Below, in pieces: positions 10,250 to 20,580 of a stretch of 64,000 nucleotides of DNA (within the stretch, counting starts at the first letter, position 1; each line of letters opens with the position of its first letter). The notes below the pieces were generated by a model that saw only the letters and a program-made list of their open reading frames with translations, was not told the origin of the DNA and did not search any database. Source of the stretch: Nannochloropsis oceanica. Lineage: Eukaryota; Sar; Eustigmatophyceae; Eustigmatales; Monodopsidaceae. The DNA lies in the NCBI GenBank assembly GCA_004519485.1, contig CP038106.1, forward strand, positions 631,501 through 695,500. The letters are read 5' to 3'. The position numbers and the translations under genes are program-made.

Positions 10250-10633
10250 TCCTTGACTTCATCCCCTTCCAACCCCTCGCACATGTCAAAACCAAACCAC
10301 ACATCAAATAACCCCTGTGCTACTCACCCTTACAACCCTCCCCTTCCTCGCACTGCTCCTCGTCCTCGTCCACTTCCTCGGCGATAACGTTTCCCTTTTG
10401 GATATCCGTCTCAAAGTACCCCTGCGGCACCTCTCCCTGCTAATCTGTGCTGTGGAACTGCAGGAAGAGGTGCCGTAAGGGTACTTCGAAAGTGACATCC
10501 AAGTGGAAAATGTAAACGCTGAGGAAGTGAGCGAGGGCGAGGACGATAGGCAGCATGAGGACGAGGAGGGTATAGAGGGTGAGTAGAACAGGAACTATGG
10601 GGGCGAGTAGTCGGAAGGGGATGAAATCAAGGG
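10250..10633. repeat. Imperfect inverted repeat, arms ~175-190 bp
   Basis: The left arm (10250-10440, read on -) and right arm (10459-10633, read on +) align along most of their length, with a ~18-bp spacer. Landmarks in order from the centre: GAGGTGCCG, GGTACTT, GAGGAAGTG, GGGTGAGTAG and GGAAGGGGATGAA. Identity looks about 65-75 percent by eye. The left arm has an extra ~35 bp near its outer end. Confidence 0.75.
10304..10633. pseudogene. Paired decayed fragments of an acidic-tail coding sequence
   Basis: Both arms of the palindrome translate to related acidic peptides ending in Gly-Glu-stop: the - strand copy includes GYFETDIQKGNVIAEEV and the + strand copy GYFESDIQVENVNAEEV. The + copy has an in-frame TAA just before GYFE. 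Amino-acid similarity exceeds what untranslated DNA would give, so the source was probably a coding sequence. I do not recognise the family. On the - strand, 10440-10694 also encodes an 84-residue frame with a strongly hydrophobic stretch, which partly overlaps the right arm and may be a shadow of it. Confidence 0.45.
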
Positions 10634-11979
10634 CTGTCAAGCGGTCCCTCTGCACAGGTTGAAACCTGGCCAGGTTTGACTCGATAGCCATCACAACCCC
10701 AAGACAATTCTGAAATTAAGTATAATTCACGATAACCATAAGCCTAACCAAAATCCTTGCGATAGGCAAGAGGAAGCGGGTACAGTAACTAGGAGAGAGG
10801 CGAAGACATGGCGGCCCCGTTTGACGACTCCTAGACCCTACTATATCTCCAGGTTGTCCTACAGAGGCTTCCAAGACTTTCAAAATAAGTTTCACAACAA
10901 ATAGGGGTTTATCACAGAATTCTTGTACCCCGTTCAACTATTTTGGCCTTTGAAGCTTCTCGAGAAGACTGGGATTGCCGATCAGACGTAGGCGTGCAAG
11001 GGATGCTGCTAACTCTGGGTGATTGGGAGCGTTTTCACCAGGCCTAGGAAGCGGTGGAGTAGAGGTTTGAATTTCAGGAGCAGGAAAGGGATACTACACT
11101 GTGCACTTGTTGAGCTTGCGGTTGTCTATACAAAGACTTTTACAAAACGGATTTCGCACCTCTCTAGTGTGTTCAATGTTGGCTTTCACCACCTTCACCA
11201 AACGAAACAGCATTTTATTGACTTGGTGTGAGCTGGGATTTCATCTCCTAGCTCTCCCAGCATTTTTATGGGTGTATGATTTCATGTCTCACATATTTTA
11301 AAATAAAGACTTGCACAAATTTACAGAGATTTAGACAGTTTCAACAAGACTTCAGCTCCTCACGTAGAAAATAACTTCGATTTTTATGTCACTGCCGTTT
11401 ACAGAGACACGAAAATCGTGAGGGGGAGGCTAGGTAAGTAGAGAAATCCTCTCCTTAGAGACTTCCCCTCTTTAGATACTTTAATCAGGGGTTATTTTTC
11501 CCCCTATCGTCGTCCTCGTCTTGTAGTCATGTACCAGCATGTCAGGGCGGGATAGGGTTAGCTAACAGGGATGACCGGGCCCTTGCAGCGATGTCAGAGT
11601 GGCTGAAGATCAAATCAAAACAAGTGCACATTTTCCCTTTGAGACAAAAAGAAAGAAAGAAAGAAAGTGTATGTTCACATCGCACCTTGTGTGTTTGTTG
11701 CGCAATAAATCGGTCTGTTCCGGGAACATACGGCAGAGAAGACTGCCACGTACCCCATAAATTGGTGGGAGATGATGATGATTGCTATAGTCAATAATAG
11801 GCAGGCCCAAAGGGTGGATAAAATTTGACATCGCATCCAGCACACCAAATATCTACTCTCTTCCACCTTATTTTGTCCAAGCATTACTGATATTGCACAG
11901 TGCCAGGCTCGTCTCCGGGAGGACAAACGCCTTGAGCTGCCTTCAGCGAGTTCCACCTGCCTGTTCTCCTTTGCACACC

Positions 11980-14530
11980 ATGGTGGACCTCTCTGGCATT
12001 CTTCTGGCAAGTTGGGTGGGGCTTGTGATTGTCACATACTATGGCGTCGTCTTGCCCCTGTACCGCAGGACCTGCCGTCGACGTCTGGGGGTGGCCAAGG
12101 ACGCCATCACTGTCGCCTTCTTCCATCCCTATTGGTGAAGTACAGTGGGGGCGGGGGCGGGGAAAGGGGGAATTATCAGAGGACTCTCTTTCCCTGCTTC
12201 ATGCTCACGCGAATTCCACCCTTCTTCACTGCAATACAGCAATGCGGGTGGTGGTGGGGAGCGGGTGCTATGGCTGACCATCAAGGCCCTGGCCTCGCTT
12301 CACGCAAAATCGATAAAGCGCAAGCAAAAGCCCCTGCATGTCTTCATCTACACTGGCGACCACGGTGTAGCCCCCGACGAGATCTTGCGGCGCGCCGAGG
12401 CCCACTTTGCGGTGAATCTCACAAATTTGCCTATGCCACTGAGTTTTGTCTTTGTTCGGGGCCGGCAGTGGTTGGAGGCACCACGCTTTCCCGTCCTGAC
12501 CATGGTCGGGCAAAGCCTGGGCTCGATTCTTTTGGCCTTCGTGTGCTTGGGCGATTTCCTTCCCGACGTATTTTTTGATACCACTGGCTGCGCTTTCACG
12601 TACCCTGTGGCGGCCCTACTGGGACGATGCCGGATTGCGGCATACGTGCATTATCCGACCATTAGTACGGTGCGTTAGGGTTATTGGAGAAAAAAAGAAA
12701 AGGAGAGGACAGGGCATGTATGTAACGCATGTTGACGAGTATCTGTTTCTGCGGTGTGTTCCGCTTGTCGTGCTCTTCTAATGATGGAAAGTAATACTCA
12801 GCTTGTGCCCAGCGGGCAGACCACCAAGCCCATGCAATGTCTCCACTGTACTCCATCTCATGCTTCCTCTCTCCGCACCAATAGGACATGCTGAGCGCCG
12901 TCCGTGAGCAACGTCCATCCTACAACAACGATCGATCTCTCGCCTGCAGTCCTTGGAAGTCCCGCCTTAAACTCATGTACGTATACACCATCTCTTCTTC
13001 CCAAGTTGGAGGGGTGGTGGAGAGGAAGAAACGGTGGGTCGTCTGTCTGTTGCGTTGCAGTCACAAAGGCAACGTTAACCGTCATGTTGGCCTATGTGTG
13101 GCTCTGCTAGTGTCGACTGCGGTTTAGGATCGGCAGGCAACGACATCGGACCCTTGAGCATTGCCCCTCGGCCCTTTACCTATTCCTCTCTCTGATTGAC
13201 ACTCATCTGTCCTCCCATTTCCTCCACTCCACCAAAATACAAGCTACTACCACGCATTTGCATGCCTCTACGGCTTGTGTGGATTTTTCGTCTCCCTCAT
13301 CATTGTCAACTCCAGCTGGACGCAGGCACACATTCGCTCCCTCTGGTGGCTGGGCAGGCCTCGAGTGTGGACCGTGTTTCCTCCCTGTGATACCTCGGCG
13401 CTCAAGGTGCGTAAGTATTTGTTATGCGTGTGTAGGTGTCTTTTTTTTTCGAAAGCCCACGGCGGTATGTAAGAAAGGAAAGGAAGACGTGTGGAGAAGT
13501 TGAAGAAGAGAACACGACGGCGCGTGCCCACCTGCACCTTTGTCTCTTTTTCATTTTTCTGAAGATGTGTTTATGATGGTCGAATGGCTCGCCAACAAGC
13601 AGGAATGCGGCTACGCAAGCAAAGTAATGAATCCCTTAAAGTCAATCACGTGTCAAAATACTCCACAGGACCTGCCACTGGCCCCCCGGGAGCCCGTCAT
13701 CCTCTCAGTAGGTCAGTTCCGTCCCGAGAAAGAGCACCCCCTGCAAATCCGAGCCTTTGCCCGCTTCCTCAACAGTGGCAGCAGCAGCGGCAGTACTGGC
13801 CCAGATAGTCTCGTTAATAATAAAGACATCAAGCTTGTCTTGTTGGGGAGCTGTCGAGGGGCTGAGGACGAAAGACGGGTGGCGGCATTGCGGGCCCTGG
13901 CAGCAGAGGCAGGGGTAGGAGGGCAAGTGGAGTTTGTAGTGGGGGCGCCGTACCCTGATCTCAAGCGCTGGCTGGGTCGGGCGAGTGTCGGGGTGCACAC
14001 CATGTGGAACGAGCACTTTGGCATTTGTGTGGTGGAGTACATGGTGCGTGCAAGGAAGTGAGAAAAGTGGGCGGAATGAGAGGAGTAACATTGGAGGAAG
14101 GTGTAGTCCTCTTGTCCTACCTGCGAAACATGAGGGTAGATGGCGAATGAACGACTATCAGTTTCTAGCGCATCTCTACATCCATTTCTCATACCCCTCT
14201 CCCCTCTTACTACCATTACCCCGAACTCAGGCCGCTGGATTGGTCACAGTGGCACATAATAGCGGCGGGCCCAAAGCTGACATTGTGGTGCCCTTCCAAG
14301 GCGCACCCACGGGTATTTTAGCCGCAACTGAGGAAGAGTACGCACAAGCCTTCGCCCGTATTTTTGCTATGAATGAGACCAGGGAGCTCACTCCTTTCCG
14401 CATATCTGCTCGGGCATCGATAGACCGGTTCTCAGACGAGGTCTTCCTGCGGGAAATTAGCAGGCTAATAGGACCGTTCTTGGGTCTGAAAATATTCGAT
14501 CGTCGTGAATCTTGCGCGGCCGAGAATTAG
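11980..14530 (+). CDS. ALG11: ALG11 alpha-1,2-mannosyltransferase (GT4), ER N-glycan assembly
   Basis: Six exons: 11980-12134, 12240-12669, 12885-12976, 13244-13406, 13669-14043, 14231-14530; 504 aa, all junction phases consistent. The enzyme adds mannoses 4 and 5 to the lipid-linked Man3GlcNAc2 on the cytosolic face of the ER. An N-terminal membrane anchor (ILLASWVGLVIVTYYG) is followed by the family hallmark FFHPYCNAGGGGERVLW restored across intron 1, then VAYVHYPTIST-like YVHYPTIST|DML across intron 2, YYHAFACLYG, ILSVGQFRPEKEH, and the GT4 E-x7-E region HFGICVVEYM|AAGLVTVAHNSGGP across intron 5. Donors include gtgcgt (three) and gtacgt. An in-frame Ser/Gly insert sits near residue 330. 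Confidence 0.93.
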
Positions 14531-14627
14531 AACTAATGATGTTAAAACTACAAATTAAAGGACGATATTTTTGTATAAGAACTAATGATGTTAAAACTAC
14601 AAATTAAAGGACAATATTTTTATTTTA
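14530..14627 (+). repeat. 49-bp tandem duplication at the ALG11 3' end
   Basis: The unit beginning GAACTAATGATGTTAAAACT occurs at 14530 and again at 14579, nearly identical, starting exactly at the ALG11 stop codon. It lies in the presumed 3' UTR. Confidence 0.85.
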
Positions 14628-15101
14628 GTTCATAGCGCATGGAGGCCAAGTTGCATTTTGAGGAGATGAGTTTTTTTTCCATCCGATACAGGGCAGTCAT
14701 GATACTGCAGTGCTGTATTTTTTCCCCTCTGCCGGTACAATTGATATAAAAGTCTTGACGTGGGACATGAGGCATTCTGCCTTCGGGGGAACAGAAAACA
14801 CGACGAAGCAACGAAATCTGGAAGCCATTGCAAGCTTTTGGCCTTCCCTCCCTCTTGTTGCATGGTAATTGCGTGATCTTCCTTGGCCTTGTGCCTGTCC
14901 ACACAACCAGCTCCGCGTACCACTCACTCACTTAATTCACTCGCACACGTAACTATAGGGCAAAGAATCAGCCAGCGGTTCCGCCCGCGGTCTGTAGTTA
15001 AGCGCACTTTCGAGGGAGGCAATAACACAATCTGCTCTCGCCCAACGCCGTCATCATCAGTCCTTGGTTATTCATAGCTAGCCTTTGCAGCAGCCGTAAA
15101 C
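14628..15101. other. Intergenic region between ALG11 and Nad11-N
   Basis: Both neighbours are on +. The - strand has overlapping open frames of 76-103 codons at 14620-14931, none beginning with ATG at its full length and none recognised. The promoter of the Nad11-N gene must lie here. The frame upstream of the Nad11 ATG is closed by TAG at 15076-15078. Confidence 0.4.
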
Positions 15102-16421
15102 ATGAGCAACCTTACACGGCTCTTTGTCAATGACATCGAGGTCTTTGTCCCCCCAAACACGACGGTCTTGGAGGCGGCCGAGAAAGTGGGCGTCCAGGTA
15201 AGTTTGGCTCTTTGTAAGAGGGAGGGGTAGGGAGGAGAGGTTTCGTTGCTTGCTGTGTCAGGCTCAGAAAGCATGTGGATCGCGCATGACAGCTTATGAC
15301 AAACATTCTGTCAGTGGCATGGTCTTGATTGTCTTGGAAGGCGAGGCGAGGTGCTAGATGGGCGAAACGAAAAGGGGACCAGCCGAGAGGAGCAACCACA
15401 GCTTTTCACTCTGACAACAAAAAACACTGGAAGCACCGGGTGGAGCTTTTAAAAACCCCAAACCCTCCATTTTTGCACAGGCTATCTCATCACATTCTTG
15501 ATTTCCCCTCTCCCACTTTTTCTTTCCTCCGGGATGGCTCAGGTACCGCGCTTCTGCTATCACCCCGCCCTCTCCATTGCCGGCAACTGCCGCATGTGCC
15601 TGGTCGAAATTGAGCGCACCCCCAAGCCAGTTGCATCTTGCGCGATGCCCGTGATGAAGGACATGAAGGTCTATACCAACAGCCCATTGGTCAAGAAGGC
15701 TCGGGAGGCCGTGCTGGAGTTCTTGTTGCTGAACCATCCTTTGGACTGCCCCATTTGTGACCAGGGTGGGGAGTGCGACTTGCAGGACCAGACCATGTTG
15801 TACGCGTCTGACAGGTCCAGATTCTACGAGTTCAAGCGTGGGGTGGAGGACAAGAATTTGGGGCCTTTTATCAAGACGATTATGACGCGCTGCATTCACT
15901 GCACACGCTGTGTGCGCTTCGCGGATGAGATTGCCGGAGTCGGGGACATGGGCACGACCAACCGGGGAAGGGACACAGAGATCGGCACTTACATTGGGAA
16001 AGCGTTTGAATCCGAGGTCTCGGGCAACGTTATTGATCTCTGCCCCGTCGGGGCTCTGACGGGCAAGACCTACTCCTTCTCCTCTTCCTCCGTCCCTTCA
16101 TCCTCCTCCTCCTCCGCCACGGCCTCCTCCACCCTGGCCGCCCGTGCTGCCGCGCGTCCCTTACCAGAACTTTCCACTGCTGCTGCTGCTGCTACTGCTG
16201 GCACGTCTGCTCCCTCTTGCACGCGAGGGGCTGCTGCCATGGGGGTTATGTCTCAACGGGCGCTTTCATGCTCGTTTACTTCCGTCTTCCACTTGCAGAA
16301 GGCCGGCATGAACCCTCAGGATTTCCAGAAGGTGACCACGTTGTTCAAGCGCTCGGTGATTTTCCCAATGGCAGCCCTGGTAACGGGCGCAACGGTTGCC
16401 ACGATTGGTGCGGCCGTTTAG
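15102..16421 (+). CDS. Nad11 (complex I 75-kDa subunit), N-terminal Fe-S half only
   Basis: Two exons: 15102-15197 and 15543-16421, 324 aa. Exon 1 encodes the beta strand start ([10 protein letters not shown]...TVLEAAEK), and the join gives [12 protein letters not shown]. All cluster ligands are present: the 2Fe-2S cysteines in [15 protein letters not shown] and SCAMP, the His-Cys3 N3 motif [14 protein letters not shown], and the 4Fe-4S set CIHCTRC plus [14 protein letters not shown]. The protein then leaves the family: a Ser/Ala linker and a final hydrophobic segment ([19 protein letters not shown]) replace the molybdopterin-type domain. In eustigmatophytes I recall the C-terminal half being mitochondrial. 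No obvious N-terminal presequence is seen, so an upstream exon or internal targeting is possible. Confidence 0.9.
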
Positions 16422-16820
16422 GGAGGAAGGGAGAGAAGGGTGGGCTTTGTGTGATATCAATGTGCGTGTGGGGGGGAAGTATTACGATGGTGACGGAAAA
16501 TATGTTTGCTCATGTTTTTGACCCGCCCTTTCAAAGTGGTAACAGACATTTAAGTGGTGATGGTGGGCGTGGGGGTGGCGGAGGAATGGAAGTGAAGGAG
16601 AAGAGAGGATGAGAGGTAATGGTAGGATGATAGGGAAAGGTATCTACGAAGAATGAGCTGATAGCTTGAAAGGAGATTAAGAGGAAGAAGAAGAAGAAGG
16701 AGACAGACGACAACTTGAAGATTCAGTCAAATGAACTCATGGCGGGTGCACATTGTTTTTGTTTTCACTCTTGTTTCCTATTTTACTACCAAGTACACCT
16801 CTATCATCTCCTCGATTTCC
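16422..16820. other. Convergent intergenic region, 399 bp
   Basis: Between the 3' ends of Nad11-N and the ALKBH7-like gene. Purine-rich stretches (GGTGGGCGTGGGGG, AAGAAGAAGAAG) but no gene seen. Confidence 0.4.
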
Positions 16821-17672
16821 TCAAATCTCCTCTTGCTGCTGCACCTTTTCATCCCTAAATATCAAAGATAATCGTCGCCCACGTGCCACCACCACCCCAT
16901 CCACCCACCTTTCCCCCCCGGGCGAAGGCGCCAAGATCTCGTGTGCGTATTTATATCTTGCTTCCCCACTTAAAATATACAACGAACGAGGCCGTAGCAA
17001 CAAGCGAACGATAGATAAGGGGTCCATGCCTTGGTCTTTGTCGCCTTTGAGTTGCATGATGGCGGGCGAGCACAGGGAGAGGCCACTCACAATGTCGCCA
17101 CTAAATTTTACACTATCAACATGAGGCTTGATAAATCCATCGTTGGCTAAATCAATCACATGCACCGGGAGGAAAGGCAATGTCATAGGGCGCTGCAGTG
17201 TGTGGAGAATGAGGTTCTTGATCCGGTCGGCCAGCGCTTTGTTCCCGGGGTCAAGCCATCCTCGTTTTTCTACCTCCCGATAATTTTCAATAACAGAGTC
17301 CCAATGGTTAGCGACATATCGACGCCGCCGCACATTCTCCTCCAACTCGGCCACAAGTCGGGCCTCTTCTTCAGGCGTGATGACATCGGGCAAGACCTGC
17401 ACGGAGGACGTGTCAAAACCCGGAGGGCCGATGTTGGAGAAGTCGAGAAGGGAGTGCGAGGTCTCGACGGAGGCGACAGCTGAGGAGGTGCTGAGGTGAC
17501 AAATGACGGGGCAGGACAATGGTGGCCTTGATCGCTTGCGACAGTGTGATAGGACTAGGCGACAGGCGGCCGAGACAACGAGGAGGGACATAGTCTCCGT
17601 ATTTGTCCTGTTAAAGACTGTTTGTGATTTTGGGATAAGGAGCGTTAATGGACCGGGAGGTTGTGATTTCAT
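16821..17672 (-). CDS. ALKBH7-like Fe(II)/2-oxoglutarate dioxygenase, mitochondrial
   Basis: Single exon, 283 aa from the ATG at 17672; the in-frame ATG at 17591 gives MSLLVVSAACRLVLSHCRKR, a typical mitochondrial presequence, and is the better start (256 aa). The AlkB fold is evident: iron ligands His and Asp in IKPHVDSVKFSG, the distal His in YAHEILA, and the 2-oxoglutarate Arg in RGRRLSLIFR. NHWDSVIENYREVEKRGW and LYILSGEARY match ALKBH7 rather than DNA-repair AlkB paralogues. ALKBH7 acts in mitochondria in necrosis and metabolism in animals; its algal substrate is unknown. It is divergent from the TIM22-like gene. Confidence 0.88.
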   Translation of the reverse strand: MKSQPPGPLTLLIPKSQTVFNRTNTETMSLLVVSAACRLVLSHCRKRSRPPLSCPVICHLSTSSAVASVETSHSLLDFSNIGPPGFDTSSVQVLPDVITPEEEARLVAELEENVRRRRYVANHWDSVIENYREVEKRGWLDPGNKALADRIKNLILHTLQRPMTLPFLPVHVIDLANDGFIKPHVDSVKFSGDIVSGLSLCSPAIMQLKGDKDQGMDPLSIVRLLLRPRSLYILSGEARYKYAHEILAPSPGGERWVDGVVVARGRRLSLIFRDEKVQQQEEI

Positions 17673-18024
17673 GGCCTGTTGCTATCATTTATCAATCGTG
17701 CTCTCATCGGCGTAACCACGGCCGTGGCGGGGCACCTCCAGGCTCATACAAGAGCGCGTGGGTTGAGGACAACGAGGGCAACACACAGCAGACGGCAACA
17801 TCTGCCTTTTGAGTTCATCAACAAGTTGATGACGAATGACCCATTACCGCACGCCCGACGCACTCTCGGGCGCCGACACTAACTCCTCGCCACTTGTCAG
17901 AATCACCAGTATGACATGAAAAAGAGGGAGCAGCAGCAGCAGTAGCATTTGACCCACCACCGCACGCACATACACACATACAGGGTCCTTCTCCCAGCCT
18001 GTCGTCAGCACTAGCTAGAGCATC
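17673..18024. promoter_or_regulatory. Divergent intergenic region (ALKBH7-like / TIM22-like), 352 bp
   Basis: Both genes start here in opposite directions and both products are predicted mitochondrial. A CCACGGCCGTGG palindrome lies near 17716-17727. No TATA box is obvious. Promoter role inferred from position. Confidence 0.45.
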
Positions 18025-18943
18025 ATGTCTTGGGGAAGAGGCAGCGGCAGCCCTGGAGACAGGGTAAAGAACACAAATGATTGGAATGAAGGCGGAGGGC
18101 AAGAAGAAGATGTCCTTGGAGGGGGATTCGAGGACACGTACGACTCGGGCGTCGTAAGCTCAGGGGCAACCGATTGGGGCTCGACCACCACAACGGACAC
18201 GACGGGATGGGGCAGCAACGAGGAAGGCACCGAAGGCTTCGATGATTATGCCGACGATCGAGGTCCTAGGGCGCCTCCGGGGCAATTGGGGGGTTCCCAG
18301 CAGCAGCAGCAACCGCCATCTCGGTATCCTCCGCGGCAAGGGCAACCGGAGCAGGGGATGATGGACCAGGAGAAGACCCGGAAGCGGCTGGGGTACGGGC
18401 TGTGCGTGGCCCAATTTCTGATCAATGGCGTGCAGGGCGGTATGATTGGATCGATATTTGGTGCATTCTCGGGAGCTAGCGAGGGGTACTCAGCAGGAGC
18501 AAGGGGCAAGCCTCTGGTGGTGCATATCCTTTACAGGGCTCGCTCATCCGCCTTCTCGTTTGGCGTGTGGATAGGCTCCTACAGTGGTGCCAAGTGCGCG
18601 TTTATTACCATGCGAAATGGGAAGAAGGATGCGTTCAACGGTACGTGCATCTTGTGAGTTCTCTCATCCTCATTCCGCTCCTCCATCTCTCTCCCTCCCT
18701 CTCGTCCTGCCTCTTACTTGTGTCTTCATTCTTCTAAGTTTCTATGCCGCACGCACACCCGCAGCTTTCTTAGCCGGGGCCGTGGCTGGGGCGTTACCCG
18801 CCTTAGCGAGCCGAAATCCCCGCACGATCCTTTTTTCGGCCATGGGCTCAGCTGGCTTGATGGGAATGATGGAGAGCGTGGAGGGCATCTTCGGAGGGGC
18901 AGGGAAAGGTGGTGGTGGACTAGGAGACGGTGGGGGAGACTGA
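18025..18943 (+). CDS. TIM22-like inner-membrane translocase subunit (Tim17/22/23 family)
   Basis: Two exons: 18025-18653 and 18739-18943, 277 aa. The first ~110 residues are hydrophilic, rich in Gly, Asp, Thr and Gln. The Tim17/22/23 domain follows, with glycine-rich helices around GGMIGSIFGAFSGASEG, then SSAFSFGVWIGSYSGAKCAF, the basic loop MRNGKKDAFNG and PAAFLAGAVAGALPAL after the intron. The arrangement most resembles Tim22, which inserts carrier proteins into the inner membrane; OEP16-like relatives are less likely. The donor gtgagt at 18654 keeps the frame, while a gtacgt 13 bp earlier (18641) would shift it. The C-terminus is Gly-rich. Confidence 0.82.
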
Positions 18944-19223
18944 ATCCATGTAAAGTTGGAGCTGAAGTGATGAAGATGTGAGGTATGTCTGTCTGTGTGC
19001 ATGTCTGCGTGTAGGATGTTTCAATAGATCAATAGGAGGAGGAAGGAAATAGGCTTGGGGGGGGAGAGGAGGACCAGGAGGAGCAGGAGCAGGAACAGGA
19101 GCAGGAGGACGAGCGAAGCAATCGTAAAGGAAACAAAGCAAATCATGACCCCAGCACACCAACAAATGCGAGATGTGGTAGAATCTAGGCAGACCACGGA
19201 ACAAAAGATTGAGTGAATCTCCT
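18944..19223. repeat. Low-complexity GGA/CAG-rich tract between convergent genes
   Basis: Contains GAGGAGGACCAGGAGGAGCA-type repeats around 19066-19110. It separates the TIM22-like gene from the next gene's 3' end. No gene seen. Confidence 0.5.
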
Positions 19224-20402
19224 CTATGCGCGTGCGAGGTTCTTTTTTTGATCCTCATAACATCTTGTGTTGTTTTGGGTATCCCACCTCGTCTTGATTT
19301 GGTTTTGGTACGTTTGTTCCTTGGCAATCGCCAAATCTTGTTGCGCTGCTGAAGCTGCTGCTGCTGCTATTACTGCTCTTGCTGGCGATAGTGCAGCTGA
19401 TGCTGATGGTCTGCTGCTGCTGCGGCTGCTACTGTCTGCTGCGGCTGCAGCTGTTGCCACTACTGTGTTCCAAATGGTGATACTACATTACTATAGTGAT
19501 GCTTTCTTCTCATCTTACGTCCACCACGTTCGTCTCCTCCATTCCTCGACTCAACCCGGCGTTCATCGCTTCCCCCTCCCCACCTCTCTTTGTCGTCAAT
19601 TTTTCTTTTTGGTGGTAATAGTGGTACGGCCGCTGCTGCTGCTGTTGCCGCTGCTGCAGCTGTTGCCGCTGCCGCTGCTGGTGCCGCTTCTCGCGCCGCT
19701 ACATGTACCGTTGACGGTGTTTCTGATTGCGGAGAAAATGGCATCTGCGCCATGAAGTTACTCGACGTGAAAGTAAAAAGTAACTGGTTTTTCCTAATCT
19801 GTAGAAGAAGGAAAACGTTGGTTATCAATTCCTCCAACACTTCTTCATTCTCCAAGCAAGCGGTGCAATAGCACGCATTAAACTCACATGTACGAGGGCA
19901 AGAAGCACAAAACGCATATAATCAAGCACCATGAGCCGCATCATCCTCCCTTTTCCCCTCCGCCCCTTCCTTCACTTCCGCGCCATTCTTACCTTGTCCT
20001 GAAAGTGACCAACTTCCAGATCTTCCGCCCCTCAAAAGCTTGGCGGAATGTCTCCAACCCATCGATACTGCTGGGCGTTGTGCTTGCAGTTGGGGCGCGT
20101 GGCATGGTGACATAGTCGGCTTGGGGAGGTTGCTGGGGGTAGTGGCAGTTCCAACTCGGCTTGGAAAAACAAGTAAAGTGCTTCAACGATAAGGAACAAG
20201 AGTCTAGAACCTAAAAAAGGATGTAAGGAAGTAATTTTATGAGTGTTTGTGCCGTGCGGATGATGGGTAAATACAAGAGAGAGAAGCTCCAGGAGTCCGC
20301 GATGTTTTGGGCAATTTTTGTGCGACGTTCGATACGGGCGTCCGGCGTCGTCGTGCTTCCTTCAAGACTACTGCTCGCACTCCCCCCCCCAACCACACTC
20401 AT
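19224..20402 (-). CDS. Unrecognised spliced gene encoding an Ala-rich protein
   Basis: Best model has four exons: 20402-20275, 20154-19993, 19760-19519 and 19462-19224, giving 256 aa with GT-AG introns of 120, 232 and 56 bp. The last junction is the strongest: donor gtaaga after GDERGG, acceptor cacag, and frames agree. Intron 1 is ambiguous because a strong ttttttag acceptor at 20211 fits no donor in frame. The protein has a Ser/Thr-rich start, a segment DGLETFRQAFEGRKIWKLVT, a short basic PKRKIDDKER, two long Ala tracts and a hydrophilic helical C-terminus (AAQQDLAIAKEQTYQNQ). No domain recognised. It fits the alternating strand pattern and is divergent from the PX gene. Confidence 0.5.
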
Positions 20403-20580
20403 TTAAACACGCATGCACAAATAACAGCTCATCTATCACCGTTAAATTACGCACAGGCTAGTTGCCATTCCTACTCGTTGTCGTCTCCTTGACTAGCGTA
20501 TCAACCTCCCCTCTCCTTTGTCGAAAGGTCACTGCTGTGTCCCTCATCCCCTTCGAGCAGGCGCCCCTCGTCAGCAATCT

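Larger units (their letters stand above)
9314..11979. other. Gene-poor block, 2.67 kb, with a degenerate palindrome
   Basis: The largest gap in the window. Only short open frames without convincing codon pattern are present, apart from the palindromic gene fragments at 10250-10633. Other structure: a perfect GAGTTAACTC palindrome near 9575, three spaced TTGGGTCAA units at about 9925-9960, and CT-rich tracts at 10030-10210. No tRNA fold was found, although GTTCGAGACCC near 9870 resembles a T-loop. It probably contains divergent promoters for the WD40 gene and ALG11 plus decayed sequence. Confidence 0.5.

Noticed and set aside
11591-11843. Short open frames on both strands in the gene-poor block
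   Set aside because: Mutually antisense, under 80 codons, and no domain or codon pattern that supports coding.
18641-18653. gtacgt at 18641 as the TIM22-like donor
   Set aside because: It would put exon 2 out of frame; gtgagt at 18654 keeps the Tim17-family helix in frame.
19267-19755. Open frame of 162 codons on + rich in Leu/Ala
   Set aside because: It is the antisense shadow of GCT/GCA repeats of the minus-strand gene model; no motif and no plausible start.
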